This document shows positions 16,841 through 25,757 of a stretch of DNA of 59,219 nucleotides, one piece after another. Origin of the DNA: Longimicrobiales bacterium (GTDB taxonomy: Bacteria > Gemmatimonadota > Gemmatimonadetes > Longimicrobiales > Gaopeijiaceae). The stretch covers positions 7,501 through 66,719 of the forward strand of contig JAQWPM010000010.1 in assembly GCA_029245345.1 (NCBI GenBank), given 5' to 3'. The notes beneath the pieces are model-generated. The model had not been told where the DNA came from and ran no database searches. It saw nothing but the letters and a program-made list of their open reading frames with translations. A program made the position numbers and the translations under genes. Position 1 is the first letter of the stretch. Each line of letters opens with the position of its first letter.

Positions 16841-16949
16841 GCTAGGCCGCAGGGTCGGCGTGTGGCCGTCATAGCCTCACTAATTGCAGCTTGATCCAGG
16901 TGAAGGCTGACGCGACTCTCGTGCCTGGCGACGAACAACTGACCCGGGG

Positions 16950-19256
16950 TCAGCCGCCCGGCACGAGCCTCAGCCGATACGCCGCGTTCGCTTCGACGGC
17001 TTCCCGACTGAACGACATCGGGAAGTACTCCTGGTCGGCCCAGCTCTGCGCGAGATTGCCGTAGAAGGGGCTTCCGGGACGGCCGGACTGACCGGGTGCG
17101 TTCGTCGCGACCGAGCCGTCGAGATCGGAGAAGTCGATGATCTCCCGATACGTTGCGCCGACTGCGGCCACCGTACCCCCACCGCCGAGCCGCTCGACCG
17201 CGGGTATGTCGAATGCGGACACGAGCGAGTGGGGAAACTCACTCCGATTCGTGCGCCCCCACCGCCACTGCGCCGGATCGTCGCCCTGCTGCTCACGGAG
17301 CCGCTCGAGCGCGGTCGTGAGTGCCGCCTCAGGGTCGATATTGGTTGGAGCCGGTCCCCCCCCGCGGCCTCCGCCCGACAAGATGAGGCGCAGTTGCCCG
17401 AAGATGGCTGCCGCACGATTGTCGCGGTCGTACACAGCGTCCCATGCGACTAGTTCCTGCCGGTACCCCTCGATCTCCGGATCGTCGGAGGTCCATCCGC
17501 GGAAAAGTTCCAGCGATGTCGCCGCTGAGGCCGAATAGGCGTCATGCTGCAGATCGCGGGAATCCTGGACGGTGAAGTCGCTGCCGCCGGCGAGCAGGCT
17601 GGAGACGCGATCGAAGCGCTCGAACGGGCCCTGGGTCTTGAAGAAGAGGGGGGGGTCGTATCCCTCGGGGTGAATGTCATTGTTTGCGGTCGCGATCCAT
17701 CCGCGTTCCGGGTTCAACTCCCGGGGGAGGTCGTCGCGAAATCCGTCCCACTCGTACGCGCCGGTTCCGGGGACGGGCAAACGACCCTGCCACCCGTCTC
17801 GTTTCGGAGAGAGAGCTGACGCCTGCCAGGCGATATTCCCGTCCGCGTCACCGCAGACCATGTTCTCCGTCGGAGCCATCCAGGCGTCGAGCGCATCGAG
17901 GAATTCGACGCAGTCGTCCGCGACGTTGAGGCGAAGCGCCGCCAGGTATCCGGTCGACCCCGGCTCGTGCATCGTCGAGCGCAGCGCATACGCCTTTTGG
18001 TTCTCTGCGTCCTCATAGAAAATGGGACCGTGACGGGAGAACTTGAGTTCGACAACCTCGGGTGCGGCTCCCTTCACGAGGACCGTATCGTACTCGATGC
18101 GGAGCGATTCCCACTCCCCGTTCCAGAGGACCTGGTTGGGATCGTTCGGATTCACTTCCTCCACGTAGACATCGGACTGGTCCGTCCCGACGATCGTGAG
18201 GCCCCACGCGACGCGTCCGTTGTGGCCGATCGCAACACCCGGGATGACCGGCTCGGTGGAACCGATCGCCGTCCAACCCGGAGCGTTGAGGTGCACCATG
18301 TACCTCAGCGACGGGTTGTTGACGCCTCGGTGCGGATCGTTCGCGACGATCACCTCGCCGCTGGCGGTCAAGCTACCGCTGATCGCCCAGTTGTTGCTGC
18401 CCGGTGAGTTCTCCCGAGCGCCGAGGTTGGCTGAGACTTGCGCGTCCACCCAGGAGTCGTATGGGGCCACGAGGGGCGGTTCGACGACCGTTCCCTGGAA
18501 GCCGCGGAGGCCGGCGGCCACGGCGTCGCCGATGATCGAATAGTCCACGTCGCTCGGAACCATCAGGTCACGGTACGGAGTCGGCCGCGCCCTCCGGTTG
18601 GCCTCCGCCGCTCCGAATTCCTCAACGCTCTGCGCGAGCGAAAACTCACGTCGAGCATCGCCGGTGGGCATCGCGGTCGCGATCCTGAGAAGCGGCGTCT
18701 CGATCGACCACGGGAGGGGTCGGATGCCGGTGATCTCGAACTCCACCGGCAACTCGCCGGCGCTTTCTGCGTGGGCCATGTATGCGTTCACGCCCGACGC
18801 GAACGCCTGCAAGATACGCCGCCCCTCCGGGTGGTAGCTGTTGAACTCCTCGTCGGTCCAAGGACCACGGTACTTGAGGAGGCGCGCGACGCGGTCGTGC
18901 CGGAGTGCCTCGGGCCCGAGGATCTCAGCGAGGCGACCCTCGCCGGCCCGCCGGTACATGTCCATCTGCCAGAGCCGGTCCTGTGCCTGAACGAAGCCCT
19001 GAGCGAAGAAGAGGTCGTCGAGGTTGTCGGCGAAGATGTGAGGAACGCCCCACGAGTCCCGGATCACCTCCACTTCGGCCCGCAGTGACGGGATCTGGAT
19101 CGAACCTTCGATCTGTGGCAGTCTCGCCTCGGCGAGCTCGTCGAAGCTGGTCGGAGGGGAATCACAGGCGGCGAGCGCCAAGACGACCGCTGCCGCCAAA
19201 AAAGTGGGGGCGAGGGCTCGTCGGCTCGCTAGGGCCTGCTGATGTTCACTGCGCAT
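16950..19256 (-). CDS. Penicillin acylase family (Ntn hydrolase) lipoprotein
   Basis: 768 aa. Leader ends VVLALAACDS, a clear lipobox. The alpha-chain region includes VIRDSWGVPHIFADNLDDL and FAQGFVQAQDRLWQMD. The autocatalytic site is GSNNWAISGS, whose Ser becomes the N-terminal nucleophile of the beta chain, followed by IVANDPH. Length and layout are normal for the PF01804 family, which hydrolyses amide bonds in beta-lactams, acyl-homoserine lactones and related acyl-amides. Natural substrate unknown. Stands alone, with decayed DNA on both sides. Confidence 0.9.
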   Translation of the reverse strand: MRSEHQQALASRRALAPTFLAAAVVLALAACDSPPTSFDELAEARLPQIEGSIQIPSLRAEVEVIRDSWGVPHIFADNLDDLFFAQGFVQAQDRLWQMDMYRRAGEGRLAEILGPEALRHDRVARLLKYRGPWTDEEFNSYHPEGRRILQAFASGVNAYMAHAESAGELPVEFEITGIRPLPWSIETPLLRIATAMPTGDARREFSLAQSVEEFGAAEANRRARPTPYRDLMVPSDVDYSIIGDAVAAGLRGFQGTVVEPPLVAPYDSWVDAQVSANLGARENSPGSNNWAISGSLTASGEVIVANDPHRGVNNPSLRYMVHLNAPGWTAIGSTEPVIPGVAIGHNGRVAWGLTIVGTDQSDVYVEEVNPNDPNQVLWNGEWESLRIEYDTVLVKGAAPEVVELKFSRHGPIFYEDAENQKAYALRSTMHEPGSTGYLAALRLNVADDCVEFLDALDAWMAPTENMVCGDADGNIAWQASALSPKRDGWQGRLPVPGTGAYEWDGFRDDLPRELNPERGWIATANNDIHPEGYDPPLFFKTQGPFERFDRVSSLLAGGSDFTVQDSRDLQHDAYSASAATSLELFRGWTSDDPEIEGYRQELVAWDAVYDRDNRAAAIFGQLRLILSGGGRGGGPAPTNIDPEAALTTALERLREQQGDDPAQWRWGRTNRSEFPHSLVSAFDIPAVERLGGGGTVAAVGATYREIIDFSDLDGSVATNAPGQSGRPGSPFYGNLAQSWADQEYFPMSFSREAVEANAAYRLRLVPGG

Positions 19257-19352
19257 GATTTCGACGGAGGTTGAGGTTGGGGAACGTACGCTTAGGCGAT
19301 AGCACTCAATCGGTCAATTCTCGTCCCAGCGGCACCTTCATCGGAGCGCTAT

Positions 19353-19652
19353 TCAAAACTGGATGCTACGGAGGGGGGTGGGCCCGTGGCGGTTGCTCAC
19401 GAATGGTTCCAGTGCATTGGGAGGGGTTCCGGTTTGCGGAGGAACCAGAACTACGTTCCCGCGCACGCCCGCACGCACGTTAGCGCTCTGATCGGTCTCA
19501 TCAACCCAGAGCGCCTGAGGCGAAAGGAGCGAGGATACGGCCGCATTTTCGGTACGTTTTACATCTAGTGGCTCGCGTGCCGATACGATCGTGAGCGCCG
19601 GTGCCGCGGCGGCGGCGGACTTCAAGTAGTCGCGATCGGCCACTGGCTCCAT
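19353..19652 (-). pseudogene. Orphan Tat-type leader remnant
   Basis: The first ~25 codons read VADRDYLKSAAAAAPALTIV, very like the Tat leaders of exported Gfo/Idh oxidoreductases (DRRxFLKSAAAAxPALTIV) but with the second Arg of the twin pair lost. The following ~70 codons resemble nothing. Probably the surviving head of a deleted gene in the 406-bp spacer. Confidence 0.45.
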
Positions 19653-19662
19653 GTAAGCGTTC

Positions 19663-20820
19663 CTAGCGCCGGGCGTGCCAGGCAGCCAGGACTTCCTTTT
19701 CGCGCTCCGCCGAGATGCCCGCTCTAAAATCTGCCTGCCGCTCAGGAGTGCGAGAGAAGTGGTATTCCAAGGTGTCGCGGGCAGTGACCGCCAGCGGCCG
19801 GAACGTCAGTCCTGCCTCGATCTCTGGGGTGAGGTCGAATCGCGCGAAGCCCTCAGATCCTTCGGTCGGTGGTCTCCAGACAGGCATATCTGAATAAGGG
19901 CGGATACCGATCTCGCTGAGGAACTCACGGTTCACCCAAGTGAACGTCGTCTCCGCCGTGGTCACGCCACGGATCCCGTAGAGAAGCTCCGCCATGGGAC
20001 GCGGCGTCCTCGGTCCTACACCATTGAATACCCCAGTCGTGCCGTCTTCGGCCATGCGGATCATCCATTCAGTCAGGTCGCGCACGTCGATGATTTGCAC
20101 GGGGTCGGTCGGGTCACCAGGCGCAAGCACTTCTCCACCCCGATGGATACGCACAGGCCAATATGTGAAACGGTCTGTCTCGTCGTCGGGACCGATGATG
20201 AGCCCAGGTCGCACGATATTCGTGCGGCCTTCTAAAATACGTTGGGCTTCTCTCTCGGAGAGCGCCTTCGCGAGACCGTACGGCAGCTGCTCCGCATCCC
20301 GACTGACCCCAGCTGTCTCATACGTGAAGGTCGGCGCGTCCGCGGTCATGGGGACCGTACTCGTATCGCTATACGCGGAGCGTGACGAGACGTAGAAATA
20401 CCGGTCCACGGAGTCCTTCAAGAACTCGGCAGACAGGCGCACCCAATCGGGATTGGATCGAGAGTTGTCGAAGACGACGTCCCATGTCCGCCCCGCTAAC
20501 GAGTCCAACTGCCCGTTGCGGTCCCCGACAAGCCTCTCCACTTCGGGAAAGAGATGGGTGTTGGTACGTCCCCGGTTGAAGATCGTGACCGAGTGACCTC
20601 GTTCCAGCGCATACCGAACTTGATAAGGGCCAATGAAACCGGTGCCGCCGAGGATGAGGATCCGGAGGGCTCTCTTCGGAGATCCAACCAGACTCTCGCC
20701 GTCCTCACCCTTCTTTTGAACGCATGCGGCGGCGCTGAGCGTCAGAGCGGCTGCCCCCCCCGCTGCCGCGGCGAGCTTCAGGAAGTCCCTGCGATCGGTC
20801 GCCGTGGCCGTAAGTTTCAT
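19663..20820 (-). CDS. Tat-exported NAD-dependent epimerase/dehydratase
   Basis: 385 aa from ATG 20820, preceded by AGGGA at 4-nt spacing; ATG 20844 would add eight residues. The leader has TDRRDFLKLAAAAGGAAAL, a Tat motif, and continues to AAAC, a possible lipobox. An extended-SDR fold follows: ILILGGTGFIGPYQVRYAL (NAD site), IFNRGRTNTHLFP, a VSSRSAYSD strand and YGLAKALSE in place of YxxxK. It is a sugar-nucleotide-like or isoflavone-reductase-like dehydratase of unknown substrate, exported folded with its cofactor. If the upstream ATG is used, the N-terminus contains a second, decayed copy of the Tat motif. Confidence 0.85.
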   Translation of the reverse strand: MKLTATATDRRDFLKLAAAAGGAAALTLSAAACVQKKGEDGESLVGSPKRALRILILGGTGFIGPYQVRYALERGHSVTIFNRGRTNTHLFPEVERLVGDRNGQLDSLAGRTWDVVFDNSRSNPDWVRLSAEFLKDSVDRYFYVSSRSAYSDTSTVPMTADAPTFTYETAGVSRDAEQLPYGLAKALSEREAQRILEGRTNIVRPGLIIGPDDETDRFTYWPVRIHRGGEVLAPGDPTDPVQIIDVRDLTEWMIRMAEDGTTGVFNGVGPRTPRPMAELLYGIRGVTTAETTFTWVNREFLSEIGIRPYSDMPVWRPPTEGSEGFARFDLTPEIEAGLTFRPLAVTARDTLEYHFSRTPERQADFRAGISAEREKEVLAAWHARR

Positions 20821-20931
20821 GATATCCCTAGGATCGGTCGCCATAACTGTGTTCTCCGTAATACTGTTCGACTAGCCCGAATCGATGCACTGGAGGCCCA
20901 TTCCCCTAGGCTGCGCTTGTTCTATTCCAGC

Positions 20932-21257
20932 TCAGTCACCCCGCACGACAGCAGCCGGGTGGATCCGTGCGACTCTCCGTGCCGGGATGATACACGCCAG
21001 CGCGGCTAGCGCCAGGAAAACGAGCGGACTCGCTATGAAGGTGAGCTTCTGCTGTAACGGACCGTTCTCGTGGTAGCCCTCAGTCGGTCCGTCTCGAAAC
21101 CCGTCCTTTAGGTGCTCCTTATCCGCAACTTACCGTTCTCGTAGTAGGTCTTGTACGCACCGTCCTTTTTCCCGCCCTTAGGGGCCCCACAATGCGGACA
21201 GGCGGGTGCCTTGTCGCTGATCTCCTTCTCGCATTCGTAGCATTCGATATAGTGGGT
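20932..21257 (-). pseudogene. Chimeric remnant: zinc-ribbon + MORN-like head and FtsX/MacB permease tail
   Basis: The frame from 21257 reads YIECYECEKEISDKAPACP then HCGAPKGGKKDG, a double-Cys2 zinc ribbon, followed by YKTYYENGKLR, a MORN/YwqK-type repeat, then a stop. After it, GPTEGYHENGPLQQK resembles another such repeat, and the sequence passes directly into SPLVFLALAALACIIPARR and VARIHPAAVVRGD then stop, the usual C-terminal helix and tail of FtsX/MacB-type permeases. There is no start codon and an upstream TAG precedes it. A deletion apparently fused two unrelated decaying genes in this 546-bp gap. Confidence 0.6.
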
Positions 21258-21366
21258 CTAAATTTTTGCAGATAATTTTTCGGGGTCTGGGGCTCCTACT
21301 CAATTTGAAATTAGAAAATCCCCTGCGCAAAAAAGATTTGATCAAATGGATTGCCTACGATGCTCG

Positions 21367-22929
21367 TCATAGTCCATCACCCGGACTGCGCCTCGGCGGC
21401 CGACATTGAGGCCATTGTCCAGGTTGACCCGTACGCGGATCGGTGGGCAAGACCCGGGTGTCCGCGGGCACCCGCTCTGGATCCTCTGACGCCTGGTACG
21501 CGAGCATCGCGGCAAGGGTCGCGTTATTACGGAGGTCCGCAAAAACAACCTTATCGAACGTGTCTCGGTTGGTATGCCAGGTGTATTGCCGATAATCCGG
21601 GTAGTTCGACTGGAGACGGAATCCCGGAACGGGCTTACAGATGAAAGACATATGATCGCTTCCGCCAGTCTCCGGAACCCCGGGAATATCCAATTCTATT
21701 TGGCCGGTAATCTCCACCGGCATTTTTGAGAACCATCTACCGAAATGCGCGCCGGCACCGGTGAATCCCTGCATCCGTATGTAATCAATCCGCCAAGTCC
21801 CGTTGTCCTGGTTAAACGCGGCCTGTAAACCGTCGACAACCTCCGGATTGTCGGCTACAAAAGCTGCCGAGCCGATCAACCCCTGCTCTTCGCCTCCCCA
21901 ATGTCCGACCATGATTGTCCTACGCGGGTTGGGATACGCTGCCTTCAGAATCCGCATCGCCTCAAGCATCATGACCGTACCGGTGCCGTTGTCGGTTGCA
22001 CCTGAAGCTCCGTCCCACGAGTCAAGGTGCGCACTCAGGAGCACGTATTCGTCTGGCAACTCGGTGCCGGGAATTGTGCCAACCACATTGAATGCCGGAA
22101 CCTCACCGAGAAATTCAGCCTGGGCGTCGATCCGGATCCTAGGTGACTGTCCCCTCTCTGCTAATCGAGTAACAAGGCCGTAGTCCTCGCAGCTCAGATG
22201 GACCCCGGGTATGCCCGTGGTCGGAGAGCTGAAGATCTTGTCCACGCCCCAGCCTGCAGACCAACGCCCAGTTAAAACTGCGATCGCACCCGCCGCCGCA
22301 ATTCTCTCCGGAGCCCCAGGTCCCATAGCCCGTGTTGACATCCCAAATGCTTGCCGTGCCTCATCCCTAGCGGCGTTCAGCGCCTGGAAAGACTCCTGTG
22401 TCGCGTGGTCCAACCAAGACTGATCTTCGCGGCAGGTCGGCTCTGCCAGGGAGATCGCGACAATTCGACCGTCGACTTGGGGCAACCACGCCTCGAATTC
22501 GTCAGAATTCGCGAACAGTGGCGGTACAATCACCTCACCCTCAATTGGGCCTTCGGTCCCCGGGCTCCAGGCAAGGATGGTTCCCTCCAGTGTTCGTTTC
22601 CGAGGTGCGACAAGATCAAGGTGCGTGTAGCCACGATCCCACCCGGTCCAGGTGCCGTATACCTGCCTTTCTGCGCTGACACCCCAGGCCGTGTAATTGG
22701 AAATCAACCAGTCACCAGCAGCATCAAAACCGGGCGAACCCATGAGTCGCGGGCCGATCGAATCGAGAAGTGCTTGGGCCAAGTTGACGACCTGCGATCG
22801 GCTTCCCATCCCCTCGTCCCACATCTGTTGGATGACCGCGTCGTCTGTCGGGAATGACTGGCCCTGAATGTCCTGACCAGAAAGGCCGATTGTTGCGAGT
22901 ACGAAAAGGAAGGGCCATGTCTTCTTCAT
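21367..22929 (-). CDS. Secreted M28 family zinc aminopeptidase with inserted PA-like domain
   Basis: 520 aa with a signal peptide (FLFVLATIGLSGQDIQGQ). Zinc ligands are visible: His and Asp in SAHLDSWDGASGATDNGTG, the Glu pair in GHWGGEEQGLIGS, a later Asp in AAFNQDNGTW, and His in QYTWHTNRDTFDK. The region from about residue 100 to 280 includes an insertion resembling a protease-associated domain (VIVPPLFANSDEFEAWL, AAAGAIAVLTG). M28 enzymes release N-terminal residues or dipeptides. The C-terminal ~25 residues are unusually basic and proline-rich, perhaps altered relative to homologues. Stands alone. Confidence 0.9.
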   Translation of the reverse strand: MKKTWPFLFVLATIGLSGQDIQGQSFPTDDAVIQQMWDEGMGSRSQVVNLAQALLDSIGPRLMGSPGFDAAGDWLISNYTAWGVSAERQVYGTWTGWDRGYTHLDLVAPRKRTLEGTILAWSPGTEGPIEGEVIVPPLFANSDEFEAWLPQVDGRIVAISLAEPTCREDQSWLDHATQESFQALNAARDEARQAFGMSTRAMGPGAPERIAAAGAIAVLTGRWSAGWGVDKIFSSPTTGIPGVHLSCEDYGLVTRLAERGQSPRIRIDAQAEFLGEVPAFNVVGTIPGTELPDEYVLLSAHLDSWDGASGATDNGTGTVMMLEAMRILKAAYPNPRRTIMVGHWGGEEQGLIGSAAFVADNPEVVDGLQAAFNQDNGTWRIDYIRMQGFTGAGAHFGRWFSKMPVEITGQIELDIPGVPETGGSDHMSFICKPVPGFRLQSNYPDYRQYTWHTNRDTFDKVVFADLRNNATLAAMLAYQASEDPERVPADTRVLPTDPRTGQPGQWPQCRPPRRSPGDGL

Positions 22930-23043
22930 AGCATTTTATCCGGTTGAGCTACCAATACGGTGCCGAATCCCTAGGCTTCTATATGGAACGGTTGCGGTGT
23001 ATAAATCCGAAGTTGCCCCAATTGTGCTTGGACAACCCGCGGG

Positions 23044-23112
23044 GCCGCAACTCAGGACGAGCAGAACACTGCTGGCTAAGGGTGGCTGGGTGCCACGGAG
23101 GGGGGAGCTAGG
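23044..23112. repeat. Dispersed structured intergenic repeat, copy 3
   Basis: The cleanest copy: GCCGCAACTCAGGACG, hairpin AGCAGAACACTGCT (AGCAG/CTGCT) and hairpin GTGGCTGGGTGCCAC, followed by a G-run. It lies between a minus-strand M28 gene and a decayed gene. Confidence 0.75.
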
Positions 23113-23114
23113 GG

Positions 23115-23611
23115 CTAGCTAGGTTGAGAGGACGCGAACAATCGAAACACCCGAAGCCCTTCTTCGTCCTGATAGCCCAACGCACTGCCTCTTTTGTGGA
23201 AGAGATTCTCCGGACGGCGGGCGAACTGGGGGAGGTTCAACTCTGGTGAGCGAAAATAGATAACGCTTTCTGGTACTGTATCACTATGTGCGCCGCCACC
23301 GATCGTATACTGATAGCCGCAAATCCCAACTTCAAGCTGTTCCGAGCCGCCGTGCAGCATATTCCGGATCTTTCTGGAACGCCCTTGGGAGAACAGCGGA
23401 ATTGCATGTCGTCGCCCTTCGGATAGAAAATGGATCCCATCTCCTCAGCAACTTGTTTGAACTCCTTGGTTCGCTGCTTTTCGTACTGGCGCCACACGAT
23501 CACGATCAGAATCGCAGCGATGAACGGGATGATTATGCTGACGACGATGCTACCGCCGCAGAGGTAATCCCGACCGAAAAACAGTGTCACGGCAGTTGCC
23601 AGCAACACCAA
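23115..23611 (-). pseudogene. Frameshifted single-span membrane protein of an uncharacterised family
   Basis: The first part (from 23611) has a transmembrane helix (VVSIIIPFIAAILIVIVW) then YEKQRTKEFKQVAEEMGSIF and PKGDD. The family sequence then continues in another frame from about 23400: FSQGRSRKIRNMLHGGSEQL, EVGICGYQYTIGGG, YFRSPELNLPQF, RPENLFHKRGSALGYQD. The C-terminus jumps from GYQD to EEGLRVFRLF, consistent with a short internal deletion. I know this as a widespread unnamed family with one membrane helix and a conserved FSQGR-x-x-KIRNM core. At least two lesions make it a pseudogene. Confidence 0.65.
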
Positions 23612-23688
23612 TCCGGTTGCAAGCCATGCGAGTGCTACTGGGGGTTCTCTTCATGCCTCCAGTCTCGTCCACGTAGCCACCCGGCACC

Positions 23689-25050
23689 CTACGTCTTCCC
23701 GAACTCCTCCATAATCGCGGCGGCGTACTTGATGCCCTGGAGGTACTTCGCGACATGGATGTTCTCGTCTGGAGCATGGAGGTTCGCCTCAGGATTGGCG
23801 AAGCCTGTCAGGACACAGGGAATCCAGACGTGGCGCAAAATAGCACCCTCGGCGGACACTCCGTTCACCACAGGGAGCTCACCGTAGACCTCAGTGGCAG
23901 CCGCGATGATCGCCTGGCTTATGTCCTCCTTGACCGAGATTTTGTACGGTGGCTCCGCGCCATCGAAAGCCTTGACCTCGATGTGACCGAAGCCGTGTTT
24001 CTCGAGGTGCGCCTTCAGTTTTCGGATCGCGTCAGCAGGCTGAATGTTGGGAATCAGCCTGAAATCGATCCGAACCCTAGCCTCGTTGGGGATGATGGTC
24101 TTGGTACCGGGACCGGTATATCCAGCAATGATTCCCTGGATGTTGGCCGTGGGTTCGTACGTCCGTGCTCGGATCGCGTCCACTCCGTCACGCCCCATAG
24201 CGAACTCCGAAATGCCCCACTCTTCCTTCATGGCGTGGAGGTCGACTCGGGCTGCCTTGTCCTGTAACTGGGCATCATCATCGGGACCGAGCTGCCAAAT
24301 CCCTTCCTCCCAATCGTCGATGAGAATCTTGCGATTACGATCGAGGATCGTGTTCAGGGCCCAGATGAGCTCCCACACGGGAGACGGGACCAGAGGAAAA
24401 TTTAGGGAGTGGACATCCTTCTTCGCCCCTCGGGCAATCAGTTCCACGAAGAGTACGGACTTGAGCCCTAGCGAGACGTCGGGAACGTCCGTGCCCGTCT
24501 CGATGGATCCGTCCAGGCAGTGCATTCCGTCCGCCTCGAGGAGCTCTTTGTTACGCGCTGCCCACGCTGCCAAATTCGGGGACCCGATCTCTTCCTCCCC
24601 CTCGATGAGGAACTTGAGGTTCACCGGGACCTCACCGCGGACCTGCAGGAAGGCTTTCGCGGCTTTGTTGAAGGCCAACACCCCTGACTTATTGTCCGTA
24701 GCTCCCCGACCGTAGAGCACGCCGTCCACGATGTCGCCGGACCAGGGTCCGCCGTGGCTCCATTCGTCGAGCGGCTCCGGAGGCTGCACGTCGTAGTGTG
24801 AGTAGCACAGGATGGTCTTCGCAGGCTTCTTCGCCTTGAGATGCCCGAATACCACCGGAGGGCCCTCGTCGAGTTCGTGGAAATCTGCCGGGAGTTCATC
24901 GTCGTGCATGATCTCACGGACTAGCTCTGCACACTCTCGAAGCCCTACGCCTTGAGCGGAGATGGACGGCTGTCGTACCAGTCGCTGCAGGTCTCCGACA
25001 CACTCCTCGGCGTGGGCATCGATCCAGTCGTAGATGGGCTGCATGCTCAT
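23689..25050 (-). CDS. M20 family dipeptidase / metallo-carboxypeptidase
   Basis: 453 aa. ATG 25050 overlaps the upstream SDR stop (ATGA). Metal sites: CYSHYDVQPPEP (HxD), GRGATDNKSG (bridging Asp), EGEEEIGSPN (general-base Glu and ligand). A lid/dimerisation domain with SLNFPLVPSP follows. Length and motifs fit the cytosolic CNDP-type dipeptidases (no signal peptide). It is the last gene of the 15-gene minus-strand arm of the catabolic island, so it probably cleaves a dipeptide-like or N-acyl-amino-acid intermediate. Confidence 0.9.
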   Translation of the reverse strand: MSMQPIYDWIDAHAEECVGDLQRLVRQPSISAQGVGLRECAELVREIMHDDELPADFHELDEGPPVVFGHLKAKKPAKTILCYSHYDVQPPEPLDEWSHGGPWSGDIVDGVLYGRGATDNKSGVLAFNKAAKAFLQVRGEVPVNLKFLIEGEEEIGSPNLAAWAARNKELLEADGMHCLDGSIETGTDVPDVSLGLKSVLFVELIARGAKKDVHSLNFPLVPSPVWELIWALNTILDRNRKILIDDWEEGIWQLGPDDDAQLQDKAARVDLHAMKEEWGISEFAMGRDGVDAIRARTYEPTANIQGIIAGYTGPGTKTIIPNEARVRIDFRLIPNIQPADAIRKLKAHLEKHGFGHIEVKAFDGAEPPYKISVKEDISQAIIAAATEVYGELPVVNGVSAEGAILRHVWIPCVLTGFANPEANLHAPDENIHVAKYLQGIKYAAAIMEEFGKT

Positions 25051-25757
25051 GTCGTGAGTTCCTGCTGAGTGAGGACCCACGCGTCTAGTCGTTGACCGGA
25101 AAGATGCATGGGCCGGGAAGCGAGATAGGAGAACGCCGGTGCTAAAACGATGGGATCTACCCACTTCTCGCGGAGCTCCGGAGGGTAGGTCGTCTCGGAC
25201 ATCGGCGTGTGAATGTACATGCCGGGTGTGATGGTCACGGACAGAATTCCGTGAGGCTCACCCTCTAGTGCCAAGCACTTGGAAAACCCTTCCAGCGCAT
25301 GCTTCCCGGCACAGTACGCGGTCTCGTTGGCGAATCCCTCGACGCCGGACCGGGAGGAGACGTAAACCAGTGCACCACCCTGCTTCTTCATATGTGGCCA
25401 CACCGCCTGAGTCAGCTGGAAGGCCGCCTGGATGCCGACGTTGAGCGTCGCCTGAAAAATGCCGAGGCTCACAGTTTCAAGCGGCTCGACCCGGAGGATC
25501 GCGGCGTTGTGGATGAGGGTGTCGATCGGACCAGTCACCACCGCGGCGATCGCCCGCTCCGTGTCACCGACGTCGGAAAGGTCGACCACGGCGGAGGTAG
25601 CTCCCGGGCAAGCTGCACAGGTCTCGGCCAGTCCTTCGCCATCGCGGTCGAGCAGAATCAACCCAGCGCCCAACTCGTGGAAGTGTCGCGCGATGGCAGC
25701 GCCTAGCCCCTGGGCCGCACCAGTGAGCACGACGGACTTCCCTTCAAGAGCCGACAC
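25047..25757 (-). CDS. Short-chain dehydrogenase/reductase
   Basis: 236 aa from GTG 25757, nested 14 bp into the upstream Gfo/Idh gene; longer readings of the frame are overlap artefacts. Classical SDR motifs: VVLTGAAQGLGAAIA (TGxxxGxG), DLSDVG, HNAAIL, YVSSRSG (Ser), and YCAGK (Tyr and Lys). NAD(P)-dependent alcohol/ketone oxidoreductase in the catabolic operon. Confidence 0.85.
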   Translation of the reverse strand: MSALEGKSVVLTGAAQGLGAAIARHFHELGAGLILLDRDGEGLAETCAACPGATSAVVDLSDVGDTERAIAAVVTGPIDTLIHNAAILRVEPLETVSLGIFQATLNVGIQAAFQLTQAVWPHMKKQGGALVYVSSRSGVEGFANETAYCAGKHALEGFSKCLALEGEPHGILSVTITPGMYIHTPMSETTYPPELREKWVDPIVLAPAFSYLASRPMHLSGQRLDAWVLTQQELTT

